Shown: positions 9,864 to 18,601 of the stretch, piece after piece
Numbering within the stretch: the stretch's first letter is position 1
How the letters are laid out: each line of letters starts with the position of its first letter
NCBI GenBank assembly: GCA_963702995.1
Contig: OY969783.1
Coordinates: 2,914,001 to 2,978,000, forward strand
DNA length: 64,000 nt
Reading direction: 5' to 3'
DNA from: MFD04580-c1 sp963702995
Lineage (GTDB): Bacteria; Planctomycetota; Phycisphaerae; Tepidisphaerales; Tepidisphaeraceae
Notes under the pieces: generated by a model
The model's database searches: none
What the model was told of the DNA's origin: nothing
What the model saw: the letters and a program-made list of their open reading frames with translations, nothing else
Translations under genes and position numbers: made by a program

Positions 9864-10553
9864 TCAGTTGGCCGCCTCCAGCAGTTCCCGGGACGCATGC
9901 CATATTTCCTGATGCACCGCGTCCCGAGCGCGGCTGGCATCGATGACCCGATACCGAGCCGGGTCGTCCACTGCCTGCGCGAGATAGTTGCGTCGCACGG
10001 CTTCATGGTAGCTCATCGGGCGCTGTTCGATCCGGTCCATCTGGGGCCCGGCCGCCGTACCCGACGCGCCGCGGTATTTCGGTACGACCCGCTCCATGCT
10101 GTCCGAGGCCGGCATGTCGAGCAAGAGCGTGAGGTCAGGCCAGCGGCCGCGAGTCGCGATGCCGGCAACGCGGCGAATCTCCTCCCCAGTCAGACCATCG
10201 CCCCCCAGCTGATAGGCCAGCGTGCTGGAAACAAATCGATCGGAGAGGACAATCTTCCCCGCATCCAGCGCCGGGCCGATCGTCTGGGCCATCATCTGCG
10301 AGCGAGCCGCCATGTAGAGGAGCATTTCGCATCGCATCCCCATTTCCTGATGCGCCGGGTCGAGAAGGATCTGCCGGATTTTTTCGCCGATGGGCGTTGT
10401 CCCCGGGTCGCGCACCGCCAGGACGTCGGCCGCCGAGACGCCGGCCGCGATGATCCTTTGCCGCAGGAGCTCGGTCTGGGTGCTCTTCCCGCACCCTTCC
10501 GGGCCATCCAGAACGATAAAGCAGCCTGAGGCAGGAGGTCGAACGTTCGCCAT
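9864..10553 (-). CDS. tmk: Thymidylate kinase
   Basis: Phosphorylates dTMP to dTDP with ATP, an essential step in dTTP supply. The 229-residue protein has the P-loop near the start (FIVLDGPEGCGKST), the DR-containing motif LSDRFVSSTLAYQ that contacts the substrate, and a LID-like Arg-rich segment (VPKYRGASGT). ATG 10553 is chosen over a GTG at 10568 because homology begins directly after it. tmk and holB lie 65 bases apart on the same strand and are probably co-transcribed, tmk first. The gene is transcribed divergently from galK (start 10684), so the 130 bases between them hold both promoters. Confidence 0.9.
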   Translation of the reverse strand: MANVRPPASGCFIVLDGPEGCGKSTQTELLRQRIIAAGVSAADVLAVRDPGTTPIGEKIRQILLDPAHQEMGMRCEMLLYMAARSQMMAQTIGPALDAGKIVLSDRFVSSTLAYQLGGDGLTGEEIRRVAGIATRGRWPDLTLLLDMPASDSMERVVPKYRGASGTAAGPQMDRIEQRPMSYHEAVRRNYLAQAVDDPARYRVIDASRARDAVHQEIWHASRELLEAAN

Positions 10554-10683
10554 AAGGAGCCCAGCCACCTTCGTCGAGCGGCCGCGCGATGCGCGGCCGG
10601 AAGGTCGGCATCATATCCACCCCGGCGGCCGGCGCAAGGGCGCACCTTGACCGTTCCCGCGCAACAGTCTTACATTCGCTCCG

Positions 10684-11964
10684 ATGGACGATCGCAATGC
10701 GATGGTGGCGGCATCGAAACTCGGGGATAGCGGGCTCGCTACCGACCTCGAAGCCCTGAAGCGTGCCTTCGGGCGGCGCCTCGCCCCCGACCCCGGCGCC
10801 ACGGCGGCCAACGCTCGAACGCACGTGATCCGAGCGCCCGGCCGCGTCAACCTGATCGGCGAGCATACCGATTACAGCGAAGGCTTCGTCTTTCCGATGG
10901 CGATCGAGCCCCGGGTGACGATCGCCTGTCGGGCGAGGTCAGACGGCCAGGTGCGGTTGGTGTCAACCGTCTTCCCGGACGAAGTCGTGCAATTCTCCCT
11001 TCAGGAGAAGATCGTCCCAGGCCAGCCGTCCTGGGCGAACTATTGCAAGGGCGTCGCGCAGCAACTGGTGGCGGCGGGGATCCCGCTCGTCGGGATGGAC
11101 GCGCTGCTGACCAATACCCTCCCCGTCGGAGGTGGCCTGTCGAGCAGTGCGGCCGTTGAAGTGGCGACGGGGCTGTCGCTGCTCACGCTTGCCGGCACCG
11201 AGATGGAAGCGATCCAGTTGGCCGGCATCTGCCACAAGGCGGAGACCGAGTTTGTGGGGCTGTCGGTCGGCATCATGGACCAGACGATCGTGGCGACCGG
11301 CCGCGAGGGGAACGCGATGCTGCTCGATTGCCGCTCCCGGGCGCGCGAGTACGCGCCGATCGACCCGACGGAGCTGCGCGTGGTGGTCGTCAACAGCGGC
11401 GTTGAGCACAAGCTGGCGGAAAAGGGCCATCGACGCGAGGGGACGACGGAGCAGGACAAGAGCGAGTACGAGGCGCGCGTCCGCCAGTGCCGCGAGGGTG
11501 TCGCCTACTTCAGGAAGGAGGACCCGTCGGTGCTGACGCTGCGGGATGTTTCGCGTCAAAAGATGGAGGCGGCGAAGGACGCGTTGTCACCGACCGTCTT
11601 CCGCCGCTGCCGGCACGTGGTCACCGAGAACGCCCGTGCGACGCAGGCCGCCGCCCTCCTCGCCGACCGTCGCTATGAGCGATTCGGCGAGCTGATGGTC
11701 GAGAGCCACCTCTCGCTCCGGGACGATTATGACGTCAGCATCCCCGAACTCGATTTCCTGGCCGAAGAGGCGATGAAGGTCAACGGGGTCTACGGCGCCC
11801 GAATGACAGGAGGCGGCTTCGGAGGGTGCATCGTCGCGCTCTGCCAGCCGCGGTCGGTCGGTGCGCTCTTATCGCACATCAGAGAAGCCTATTCGGCGAG
11901 GTACGGCAAGTCGCCCGAGGCGTTCGCGACCACGGCAACGGCCGGAGCAAGCATCGTGGAATGA
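10684..11964 (+). CDS. galK: Galactokinase
   Basis: A GHMP-family sugar kinase making galactose-1-phosphate in the Leloir pathway. All family motifs are present: the galactokinase signature RAPGRVNLIGEHTDY (about 50-64), the ATP-binding LPVGGGLSSSAA (about 147-157), the catalytic-Asp region GLSVGIMDQ, and the C-terminal ARMTGGGFGGC motif. At 426 residues it is longer than E. coli GalK (about 380), mainly through an extended N-terminus. No galT, galE or galM is adjacent, so it appears to be a lone pathway gene. The TGA stop overlaps an ATGA, and a short coding-like stretch follows (11965-12254). Confidence 0.92.
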   Translation: MDDRNAMVAASKLGDSGLATDLEALKRAFGRRLAPDPGATAANARTHVIRAPGRVNLIGEHTDYSEGFVFPMAIEPRVTIACRARSDGQVRLVSTVFPDEVVQFSLQEKIVPGQPSWANYCKGVAQQLVAAGIPLVGMDALLTNTLPVGGGLSSSAAVEVATGLSLLTLAGTEMEAIQLAGICHKAETEFVGLSVGIMDQTIVATGREGNAMLLDCRSRAREYAPIDPTELRVVVVNSGVEHKLAEKGHRREGTTEQDKSEYEARVRQCREGVAYFRKEDPSVLTLRDVSRQKMEAAKDALSPTVFRRCRHVVTENARATQAAALLADRRYERFGELMVESHLSLRDDYDVSIPELDFLAEEAMKVNGVYGARMTGGGFGGCIVALCQPRSVGALLSHIREAYSARYGKSPEAFATTATAGASIVE

Positions 11965-12254
11965 GTGCGAGTCGGCTCGCGCCGGTGCCGCGTTGAATCG
12001 GACGCGCAGGAACGTGAAGGGGCAGAGAACGACCGGAGCAGCGTCCGCGGCCAGTTGTTCGTAAAAGCGATCGAGTCTGCCGTACGTAGAGGTGCGGATG
12101 CGGGACTGGCCGATGGGGGGCAGCTGGCGTTCCGCGAGCGTTGATGTTGATGGCCCCCGCGGCGAACGTGAACGCGCCGCTCGAGGCGACCTACCTAGCG
12201 GCGTTCCGCGGCATGCCGGCGTTCTGGCGGGACGTGTTGGAGGAGCGAAGCTAG
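11965..12254 (+). CDS. Possible small protein (about 95 aa) with one frameshift, after galK
   Basis: A GTG directly after the galK stop opens 59 codons ending ...LADGGQLAFRER and a TGA at 12142-12144. An ATG overlaps that stop (TGATG) and opens a second frame reading MLMAPAANVNAPLEATYLAA and ending ...GMPAFWRDVLEERS at 12254. Adding one base at about 12140 fuses the parts into ...GQLAFREALMLMAPAANV..., which looks like one continuous small helical protein. Alternatively these are two coupled tiny genes, or chance frames in GC-rich DNA. I recognise no family. The rest of the gap to 12289 is empty. Confidence 0.3.
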
Positions 12255-12289
12255 ATCGCGGTGGTGTGGTCCCAGTGAGGCCGACGCGT

Positions 12290-12898
12290 TCAGCCCCGCG
12301 CGGCCCGGAAAACGGCGGCCACATCGAACGCCAGCTCGGCCAGGAGGCGAGGGCTGTAAATTTCCGGCGGGCGGACGATCTTTTCCACCCAACGGCCGCC
12401 GGCGCGGCGGAGGGTCAGCATTTCGCCGGCATCGCCGCGGGCGGCGTCGATGACCCAGTATTCGCTGACGCCGAACTGGAGGTACTCGTCCCGCTTTTGG
12501 CCATAATCGCGGGCGGCGGAGCCGGGGGAGACGACTTCGACGACGAGGTCGGGGACCCACGTCGCCCACAGATCCTCTTCGTCGTCCGGCGGCCGCTTGT
12601 AGAGAGCCACGTCCGGGTGCCGCTCAGATTCAGCGCCGCTGATGAGCAGCTTCACCTCGCCCCCGCCTCCGATGCGGTAGACTGCTTGGGGGTGTGCGGC
12701 GCGATACTCAAAAAACTGCCGTTTGACCTCGTACACTTGACCAAAGTGAGGACCGCCCGGCACGTCAACCACGGTAATGACTCCGTTGCTCAGTTCGTAG
12801 AGATGCCCGTCTTCGCTCTCGGCAAGGTCGAAGTCGGCCATCGCCATCCGCCGGCCGTGGTCGGCGGGCCCGATTCGGGTTTGAGTTTTGCCCATCAT
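12290..12898 (-). CDS. Uma2-family (DUF820) PD-(D/E)XK nuclease-like protein
   Basis: 202 residues with the fold pattern of Uma2/DUF820 proteins, which are very numerous in cyanobacteria and planctomycetes. The active-site elements are visible: YELSNGVI near the start (Glu), ERHPDVALY (Asp), PDLVVEVVSPGS (Glu) and DYGQKRDEYLQFGVSEYWVID (Lys with the conserved YWVID strand). The cellular role of the family is not established; a link to transposition or DNA repair has been suggested. ATG 12898 follows a possible alternative at 12895. The gene is convergent with galK, and no transposase is adjacent. Confidence 0.85.
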   Translation of the reverse strand: MMGKTQTRIGPADHGRRMAMADFDLAESEDGHLYELSNGVITVVDVPGGPHFGQVYEVKRQFFEYRAAHPQAVYRIGGGGEVKLLISGAESERHPDVALYKRPPDDEEDLWATWVPDLVVEVVSPGSAARDYGQKRDEYLQFGVSEYWVIDAARGDAGEMLTLRRAGGRWVEKIVRPPEIYSPRLLAELAFDVAAVFRAARG

Positions 12899-13124
12899 GT
12901 TCCTTCTATCAGAGCGGGCGTCCGCTGCCGGGGCCGTAGTGCGATCCTACTGCCCGTGGGCGGGCCGGAGCAAGATGAAAGGCTCGCCGCGCGGTTGGCT
13001 CGGGCCCGCCCGTCCCCGGGCCGGCCGGCCGTGTTCCAGCCCCTTCGCTTGCTGGCCCGCGTTGCGGGCGGTGCGGCCGGCCCCGTCCACTTTCCCCCAG
13101 CGTGCCTTCGCATACACTTGCGGC

Positions 13125-14930
13125 ATGAACCAGCTCTCCTTTCGCTCCCGCGGGACATTCCTGGTCGTCGCCTTACTCCTGCTCGCCGGGAGCGCCCCGG
13201 GCGTCGCCCGCGCCGAGGCGGTCCGGGTTGAAGTGCGCCAGGAGGCGGGGCATTGGCAGCTCGTGCGCGGCGGCACTCCCTACTTCATCAAAGGAGGGGG
13301 CGGGGACGGATCACTCCCGGCGCTGGTGGCGGCCGGTGGGAACTCCGTCCGGACCTGGGGCGTGGAAAAGCTGGGCGAACGCCTGGACGAGGCCAAGCGA
13401 CTCGGCGTCACTGTCACCGTCGGCATCTGGCTGGGCCACCCGGACCAAGGGTTCGACTACACCAATGCGGCCCAGGTCGAGCAGCAGGCCGAAACCGTTC
13501 GCCAGGCGATCCTCAGCTACCGGGATCACCCGGCCGTCCTGATGTGGGGGATCGGGAACGAAGTCGAAGCGAGCGCGCCGGACAACGCGGCCCTCTGGTC
13601 CCACATCAACAGCATGGCGGCGCTCGCCCACCGGCTCGACCCAAACCACCCGACGATGGCGGTGGTGGCGGAAATGGGGGGGAGCAAGGTTCGCCGACTC
13701 CATCACCTGTGCCCGGAGATCGACATCGTCGGCATCAACGCCTACGCCGGCGGCGCCACCGTGCTCCAGCGTTATCGCGACGAAGGGGGAACCAAACCGT
13801 TCGTGCTGACCGAGTTTGGCCCGCCCGGCTATTGGGAATCGCCGAAGCAGTTCGGCCACGGGGTTGAGCTGACCAGCACGGAAAAAACCGGCTACTACCG
13901 CAAGGCTTATGAAAAGTCCGTGCTCGGCGCGGAGGGGCTTTGCCTGGGGTCATACGCGTTCATCTGGGGCTATAAGCTGGAGGCGACGCCGACTTGGTTC
14001 GGCATGTTCCTGCCGGACGGCGCGCGGCTTGGCGCGGTCGATTCCATGACCGAGTTGTGGTCCGGGAAACCACCGGCCTCTCGGTGCCCGGAGATTGCGT
14101 CGCTCAAGGTGGAGGGCGTTGATGATGTCCCGCCCGGCGGCACCACGCGCGTGGCCCTGAAGGCTCTGAGCCCGGACCATTCCCCGCTGACGGTGAAGTG
14201 GTCGTTGCGGCGCGACATGTCTGAGATGGGAGAACAGGCGGAGAAGAACGCGCCGGCATTTCCCGAAGCGATCACCCGCGCAGACGAGCAGGGTGCGGAC
14301 CTGAAAATGCCGGCGGACGGCGGCGTCTATCGACTGTTCGCCAACGTCTACGACAACCACGGAGGAGCGGCGGTGGCCAACGCGCTGCTTCGGGTGCAGG
14401 GGCCGGTAAAGCTCCCGAAGGCGGCCGCGGCGACGTTGCCGCTGATCGTCTATGACGAGGGGGATCACGAATCCCCCTACGCCCCCGCCGGCTGGATGGG
14501 CAACGCGAAGGCGATCCGCCTCGACCCCAAGTGCGAAAACCACCCCCACGCGGGCAAGACCTGCATGCGGGCCGAGTTCGCCGAGGCGAGCGGCTGGGGC
14601 GGCGTTGTCTGGCAATCCCCCTCGGGCGACTGGGGCGATCGAGCGGGGGGGCTGGACCTCTCTTCGGCGAAGAAGCTGACGTTTTGGGCTCGGGGCGAGC
14701 ACGGCGGGGAAAAGGTAACGTTCCTCCTCGGGCTTATTCAGAACGACAAGCGGTTCTTCGACACCGCTAACGCGAAACTGGAAAATGTCGCACTCACGCC
14801 GGAGTGGAAACAGTATTCCGTGGACCTGGCGGGCAAAGACCTGAGTCGGATCAAGACCGGGTTCGCCTGGACTTTCGCTTCCCATGGCGAGCCGGCGGTG
14901 TTCTATCTTGACGACATCCAGTACGAATAA
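13125..14930 (+). CDS. Secreted glycoside hydrolase (TIM-barrel, clan GH-A type) with C-terminal carbohydrate-binding-like domain
   Basis: 601 residues. A signal peptide (MNQLSFRSRGTFLVVALLLL) ends near ARA at residue 30. Residues about 45-340 form a retaining TIM-barrel hydrolase: PYFIKGGGGDG resembles the start of GH2/GH5-like barrels, the acid/base Glu lies in WGIGNEVE (about E146) and the nucleophile in FVLTEFGPPG (about E230). An Ig-like linker spans about 350-440. The last 120 residues, ending in AVFYLDDIQYE, resemble beta-sandwich modules that bind sugars. The substrate is unknown; a beta-linked glycan is likely. The ATG is chosen because it starts the signal peptide; the frame is open upstream but the sequence there is implausible. 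Confidence 0.75.
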   Translation: MNQLSFRSRGTFLVVALLLLAGSAPGVARAEAVRVEVRQEAGHWQLVRGGTPYFIKGGGGDGSLPALVAAGGNSVRTWGVEKLGERLDEAKRLGVTVTVGIWLGHPDQGFDYTNAAQVEQQAETVRQAILSYRDHPAVLMWGIGNEVEASAPDNAALWSHINSMAALAHRLDPNHPTMAVVAEMGGSKVRRLHHLCPEIDIVGINAYAGGATVLQRYRDEGGTKPFVLTEFGPPGYWESPKQFGHGVELTSTEKTGYYRKAYEKSVLGAEGLCLGSYAFIWGYKLEATPTWFGMFLPDGARLGAVDSMTELWSGKPPASRCPEIASLKVEGVDDVPPGGTTRVALKALSPDHSPLTVKWSLRRDMSEMGEQAEKNAPAFPEAITRADEQGADLKMPADGGVYRLFANVYDNHGGAAVANALLRVQGPVKLPKAAAATLPLIVYDEGDHESPYAPAGWMGNAKAIRLDPKCENHPHAGKTCMRAEFAEASGWGGVVWQSPSGDWGDRAGGLDLSSAKKLTFWARGEHGGEKVTFLLGLIQNDKRFFDTANAKLENVALTPEWKQYSVDLAGKDLSRIKTGFAWTFASHGEPAVFYLDDIQYE

Positions 14931-14971
14931 GGCCGCGTGCGGCCGCGACGGCCTTCTGGTGCGGGAACCGA

Positions 14972-15292
14972 ATGTTCATCCTCTACGCCCTGATCGGGCT
15001 GATCCTGGCTGCCCCACTGGGCCTTTTCCTGAAGAAATTTTACTTCACGGAACGGATGCGCATGACGTCGGTGACGATCGGCACCGTTGTCAGCGCCGAA
15101 GAGCGGGTGATCGTTGAGCGGGACATTCGCCGAGTCGAGACCCAGGTGCTCGTCCGTTTCCTCGCCGGCGGCAAAGCATTCGAAGTCGCAACAGTGCTCC
15201 GCGGCGCTCGCGCCGCCCAGCTCCCCGCGGGCCATTCCGTCGGCGTCCGGTACAACCCGGGGCATCCCCAGATGGCGGAGATCGCGGGGTAG
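14972..15292 (+). CDS. DUF3592-like small membrane protein
   Basis: 106 residues. One membrane helix at the N-terminus (MFILYALIGLILAAPLGLFL) is followed by a small beta-rich domain in which TVVSAEERVIVERD and PAGHSVGVRYNPGHPQMAEI match the DUF3592 pattern, where a conserved G-x-x-V-x-V-x-Y-x-P segment ends the domain. Function unknown. It follows the glycoside hydrolase by 41 bases on the same strand and may share its transcript. Confidence 0.6.
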   Translation: MFILYALIGLILAAPLGLFLKKFYFTERMRMTSVTIGTVVSAEERVIVERDIRRVETQVLVRFLAGGKAFEVATVLRGARAAQLPAGHSVGVRYNPGHPQMAEIAG

Positions 15293-15300
15293 CGGAAGGG

Positions 15301-15450
15301 AAGAGGAAAATCCGAATTTCAAAATCCGAAGGAAGGGGCAAAGAACAAGCAGAAAAGATAAATCGGATCGACTGCTTTCCCTTGTCCCATTTTCTTCTTT
15401 CCGTTTCGGTGTTCCTTCGGTTGGCGAGTCCCGGCCCGGGTCAATGGCTT
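15301..15450. repeat. Intergenic 'aaatccgaa' element with inverted ends, copy 1
   Basis: An A/G-rich half (aaaatccgaatttcaaaatc then cgaaggaa) faces a T/C-rich half (tttcttctttccgtttcggt then gttccttcgg), so the two ends pair through ccgaaggaa / ttccttcgg. The same design is found at 33340-33470 and, more diverged, at 46850-46970. Composition is far more AT-rich than the flanking genes. Confidence 0.5.
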
Positions 15451-15470
15451 TGATTTCGCCTCTCTTTAAC

Positions 15471-15512
15471 TCCTTCATCCTTCATCCTTCGCCTTCATCC
15501 TTCATCCTTCCC
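15471..15512. repeat. Short tandem repeat (TTCATCC unit)
   Basis: Near-perfect copies of the heptamer ttcatcc run through this stretch (tccttcatccttcatccttc, then gccttcatccttcatcct). It lies in non-coding DNA just past the end of imuB on the opposite strand. Probably a simple slippage repeat. Confidence 0.7.
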
Positions 15513-15519
15513 CCGCCCC

Positions 15520-17364
15520 TCACTCAAACGCTCCGTGCAAATACCATTTCCCCGTCTGTACGACGCGGAAGGCCCAGAGGCGGCGGGAGGCATCATCTTC
15601 GATGTCGAAGTAATCGCGGGTTTTGTCGTGGCCTTCCCACCAGGCGCCGGCGATCCGCTCGGGGCCGATGGCGTGAATCACCCGGCAGGGCTGTCCGTCC
15701 AGAACGAACGCCAGGGGCGCCCCTTCCCCATCGAGTGACGGGGCGGCCGTCACCCGGATCTCACGCGGCGCGGGCAGCAAATGCAGCGGCCGAGCGGCGC
15801 GCGGCGGAGTGACTTCGTCGAGGAAACAGGGCTTCTCCCCTTTTGGCATCTCCGCCGTTGACGTCAGTTGATATGCCCGTTCGGGCAGATGCGATTCGAC
15901 GAGCCGAGCCTGCAATACGGCGTGATCCCCCAGCCTCGCCCCCAGGCGCTCGACAAGGTGGCCCAGTTCGGCCTCGGCCGCCTGTTGCTCGCCGCCCTGA
16001 AGCAGCGGCTGCCCGTCGGTCAGCCGTTCAAAGACCGGCACCGACAATCGGATCGCGACGAACCCGTCGTCAGTCCGCAATTGCTCCAGCGCGCAGCGAA
16101 GCAGGTTGAACAAATTCGCGGCGTCCCGCGAAGGGCGGGAGAGCAGGACGGTGCGGCGAAGGGTTGGCGCGTTGGCGGGCTTGAAGTCGGCTTCCAGGCG
16201 GCGGGCGCCACACCCGCATCGGGCGAGTTGGGCGATCACCTCACCGAGGAGCTTTTTGAACACAAGCCAGACCGCCTCCAGCGAATCGACCGCCCCGTCA
16301 AACTCGATGCCGGCACGGATCGGCGGCCGCCACGGGAGGGCGGCAAGCACTTCGGGGCAGTGCCCCATCGCCTGGTCGAGCCGCCGCAGGAGCATCGGGC
16401 CGAACCGCGCCGCCAGGGACGAGCGCGGGAGCTTCAGCAGGTCGGCGATGGTCTCCACGCCGAGATGGCCGAGGGCCGCCGTCGTGGCGGCATCGATTCG
16501 CAGCGCGCGAATCGGGAGCGGATCGAGCATGGCCCGCACGCCGTCTGCGGGGACGATCATGCCCGTCAAACCCTCGGGCGAGTCGAGGGGAAACCCTGGC
16601 GGCCCTTCCGCCGGTTGAGCGAAGGGGGCCGGTCGAGCGACAGCGGAGGGTCGTGCTACGGCGGAGGGTCGTGCGAAAGTGGCGGCCCAGGCGGCCCCGA
16701 CGCTCGGGGCGATGGCCACCACCGCCGTCACTTTCAGCCGCGCCAGCGTTTCAGCAACCAGGGCACGAAGGCGGCCCATCCCGCCGAAGAGCCGCTCGCT
16801 GCCAGTCACATCCAGGAGAATGGCATCCGGCCCTTCGGGGGCGACGACGGGGCTGTAACGAACAAGCCATCGGCCCAGCGCGACCAGGGCGACGGCATCT
16901 TCCGCCGGCCGATGCGGCGCATCGGAAAGCCCGGGGCACAAGGCCCGTGCTTCGGCGAGGGCCATGCCCGGGCGAATGCCGTGGGACCGGGCTACCCCGC
17001 ACGCGGCCATGACGATCTGGCGGGAAGCCACTTCTTCGATCAACACCAGCGGGGCCGCGACGGACGTGGGGGCACGTTCGCCGGGCGCCTGGCCGACGGC
17101 CGTCGCCGAATGCCCGGCAGATGATTGCCCGCCGGCAGATAACCGCCTTCCGGCGGGCGATTGGCTTTTGGCAAGCGCCTGGCTTCCGCCAAGCGACGGG
17201 CGTTCGAGGGGCCGTGCACTTTCAGGCCGAGGCGCGGCTTGCCCGCGGGCCAGACGCCTCCTCACCCGATCGATCGGCCACTGCGTCAAACGCACACACA
17301 GGATATGCGGGGCTGCCGGGGACGGCCCCGGCCGGGATGCGGCCGGTGTCGATGAATGGGTCAC
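15520..17364 (-). CDS. imuB: ImuB-like inactive Y-family polymerase (mutasome subunit)
   Basis: 614 residues. ImuB is a Y-family polymerase relative lacking the catalytic acidic residues; in alpha-proteobacteria and mycobacteria it bridges the beta clamp and DnaE2 in damage-induced mutagenesis. Here the first strand reads ILCVRLTQWPIDRV, the usual ImuB version, and RYSPVVAPEGPDAILLDVTGSERLFGG is the typical palm segment. Two low-complexity insertions stand out, one at about residues 40-95 (SPAGRRLSAGGQSSAGHSA) and one near 240 (tandem ARPSAV units). The ATG at 17364 is plausible; homology starts near 17300. imuA lies directly upstream and appears to overlap the 5' end. No dnaE2 is in the window. 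Confidence 0.8.
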   Translation of the reverse strand: MTHSSTPAASRPGPSPAAPHILCVRLTQWPIDRVRRRLARGQAAPRPESARPLERPSLGGSQALAKSQSPAGRRLSAGGQSSAGHSATAVGQAPGERAPTSVAAPLVLIEEVASRQIVMAACGVARSHGIRPGMALAEARALCPGLSDAPHRPAEDAVALVALGRWLVRYSPVVAPEGPDAILLDVTGSERLFGGMGRLRALVAETLARLKVTAVVAIAPSVGAAWAATFARPSAVARPSAVARPAPFAQPAEGPPGFPLDSPEGLTGMIVPADGVRAMLDPLPIRALRIDAATTAALGHLGVETIADLLKLPRSSLAARFGPMLLRRLDQAMGHCPEVLAALPWRPPIRAGIEFDGAVDSLEAVWLVFKKLLGEVIAQLARCGCGARRLEADFKPANAPTLRRTVLLSRPSRDAANLFNLLRCALEQLRTDDGFVAIRLSVPVFERLTDGQPLLQGGEQQAAEAELGHLVERLGARLGDHAVLQARLVESHLPERAYQLTSTAEMPKGEKPCFLDEVTPPRAARPLHLLPAPREIRVTAAPSLDGEGAPLAFVLDGQPCRVIHAIGPERIAGAWWEGHDKTRDYFDIEDDASRRLWAFRVVQTGKWYLHGAFE

Positions 17365-18132
17365 GGTAGACCTCCAGGATGACGGCTTTGCCGATCTGTC
17401 CTCCGTGACCGTGGGTCAATTGGACGCGCCAGCGTTGAACGGGCCCGCTCCCGGCGACCGGGCGGACGAGCCAGCGGGTGGCGGCCGCATAGTGGGCGGG
17501 GAGCGCTCCGGACCGCCCGGCCCGTCGAAGCAGAAGCCCCGCCCCACCGCCGCGCTCGACCGCAAGTTGCAGCCGCCGGGCCTGGACGCGCGACAGCCGA
17601 TGGGCGCTGCCACCGTCGCCCGGACGCCTCGGCACCGCAGGCATTCGGCGACGGCCCAGACCTCGTCGGCGTCGGTCGTCGGCCGCAGGAGCAGCACCCG
17701 CTCCAGCGGCAAGCCGGCCGCCCGCAACGCCGGCGGGTAAATCTCCCCCTTCGGGTCGGACCAGGCGACGACCCCGCCCTCTTGTTCGACGACGCGGGCC
17801 GAATGGGAACGCATCGACGCGGCGGCGGCGGCCGCCGCCGATCGGGCGAGCAACAGCGCAAACGACCGGGCCGGCCCATGCCCAGGCTCGGCAAGGATCT
17901 CATGGACCGCCCCGAGCGAAAACGCGCCGCCGGGGGCCAGGGCATCGAGTGCGGGCAGCCCCGTGCGGAACGACCGCTCGACCGCCCGCCGCCCCATCGC
18001 CATCCGCAACGCCCCCAGCGACAAGGGGGGCTTGAGCGATGCCTGGACAGGGGCTGATCGCCCGGCCGCCAGTCGGGAAAGCAATGCATCGGCCGCCCCT
18101 CGCGCGCCACCCCCTGCCGCGGAAGAAGACAT
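17222..18132 (-). CDS. imuA: ImuA-like RecA-fold protein, frameshifted
   Basis: ImuA (RecA/SulA-like) partners ImuB. The N-terminal part shows FRTGLPALDALAPGGAFSLG, the RecA-like core start, and ERVLLLRPTTDADEVWAVAE. Near 17600 the frame becomes implausible, while a second frame continues with LSRVQARRLQLAVERGGGAG and AAATRWLVRPV, a hallmark of ImuA C-termini. A single-base error at about 17595-17605 would restore one protein. ATG 18132 is favoured since homology begins soon after; the frame is open to 18297. The restored product would overlap imuB by about 140 bases, unusually long, so its C-terminal end is uncertain. Probably co-transcribed with imuB and likely SOS-induced, though I could not identify a LexA box. 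Confidence 0.65.
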
Positions 18133-18601
18133 CGCATCAGCATCGCCCCATTCATGGGCGGCCTCGATCGGTTCGCTCTGCTGCTCATGCACGGATAACG
18201 TGCGCAGGCGCTTCCTCCGGCGTTGGAACGCACCGCATCGGGCCTCCTGATCTGTTCTTACTTTGTTAGGGTATCGATGGGTGCCCGAAGCCGTCAACGC
18301 AGTGGGTTAGAAATGGTTCAGTGGTCAACAAACAAGAGAAACGCTAAGAAAAACGCCCAGGCGTCAAGGACGACAAAGAGAACTGGCGAACAAGGATGAA
18401 CGCCGCAGCAATCCCAGGTTTCCCGCCCGATCACGCCCAGAGGACCCAAAAGTCAGCGCCCGTCTCCGTCTTTGAAAGAGTCAGAAGGTGATTGGACTGG
18501 AACAGCGGTTGCACCAAGCGGGCCGAGACGACGCCGTAACCCGCTTTTCCGCTTGCCGGGGACGAACGAGCCCTGAATGGCCGGCAATTGAAAGGTGACC
18601 G
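18133..18601. other. Intergenic region with repeat remnants
   Basis: The divergent gap between imuA and the EcsC-like gene. It should contain both promoters; an AT-rich tract (cttactttgttagggtatc) sits near 18257. From about 18330 to 18380 the sequence carries degenerate units of the planctomycete-style 'aacgccaaggacg' type, related to the inverted element at 43588-43673. A diverged copy of the 28-bp motif lies at 18472-18492. No gene is convincing. Confidence 0.4.

Noticed and set aside
18250..18280. LexA box upstream of imuA
   Set aside because: The ctgttcttac-type sequence does not match a known SOS box, and the planctomycete consensus is unknown to me.
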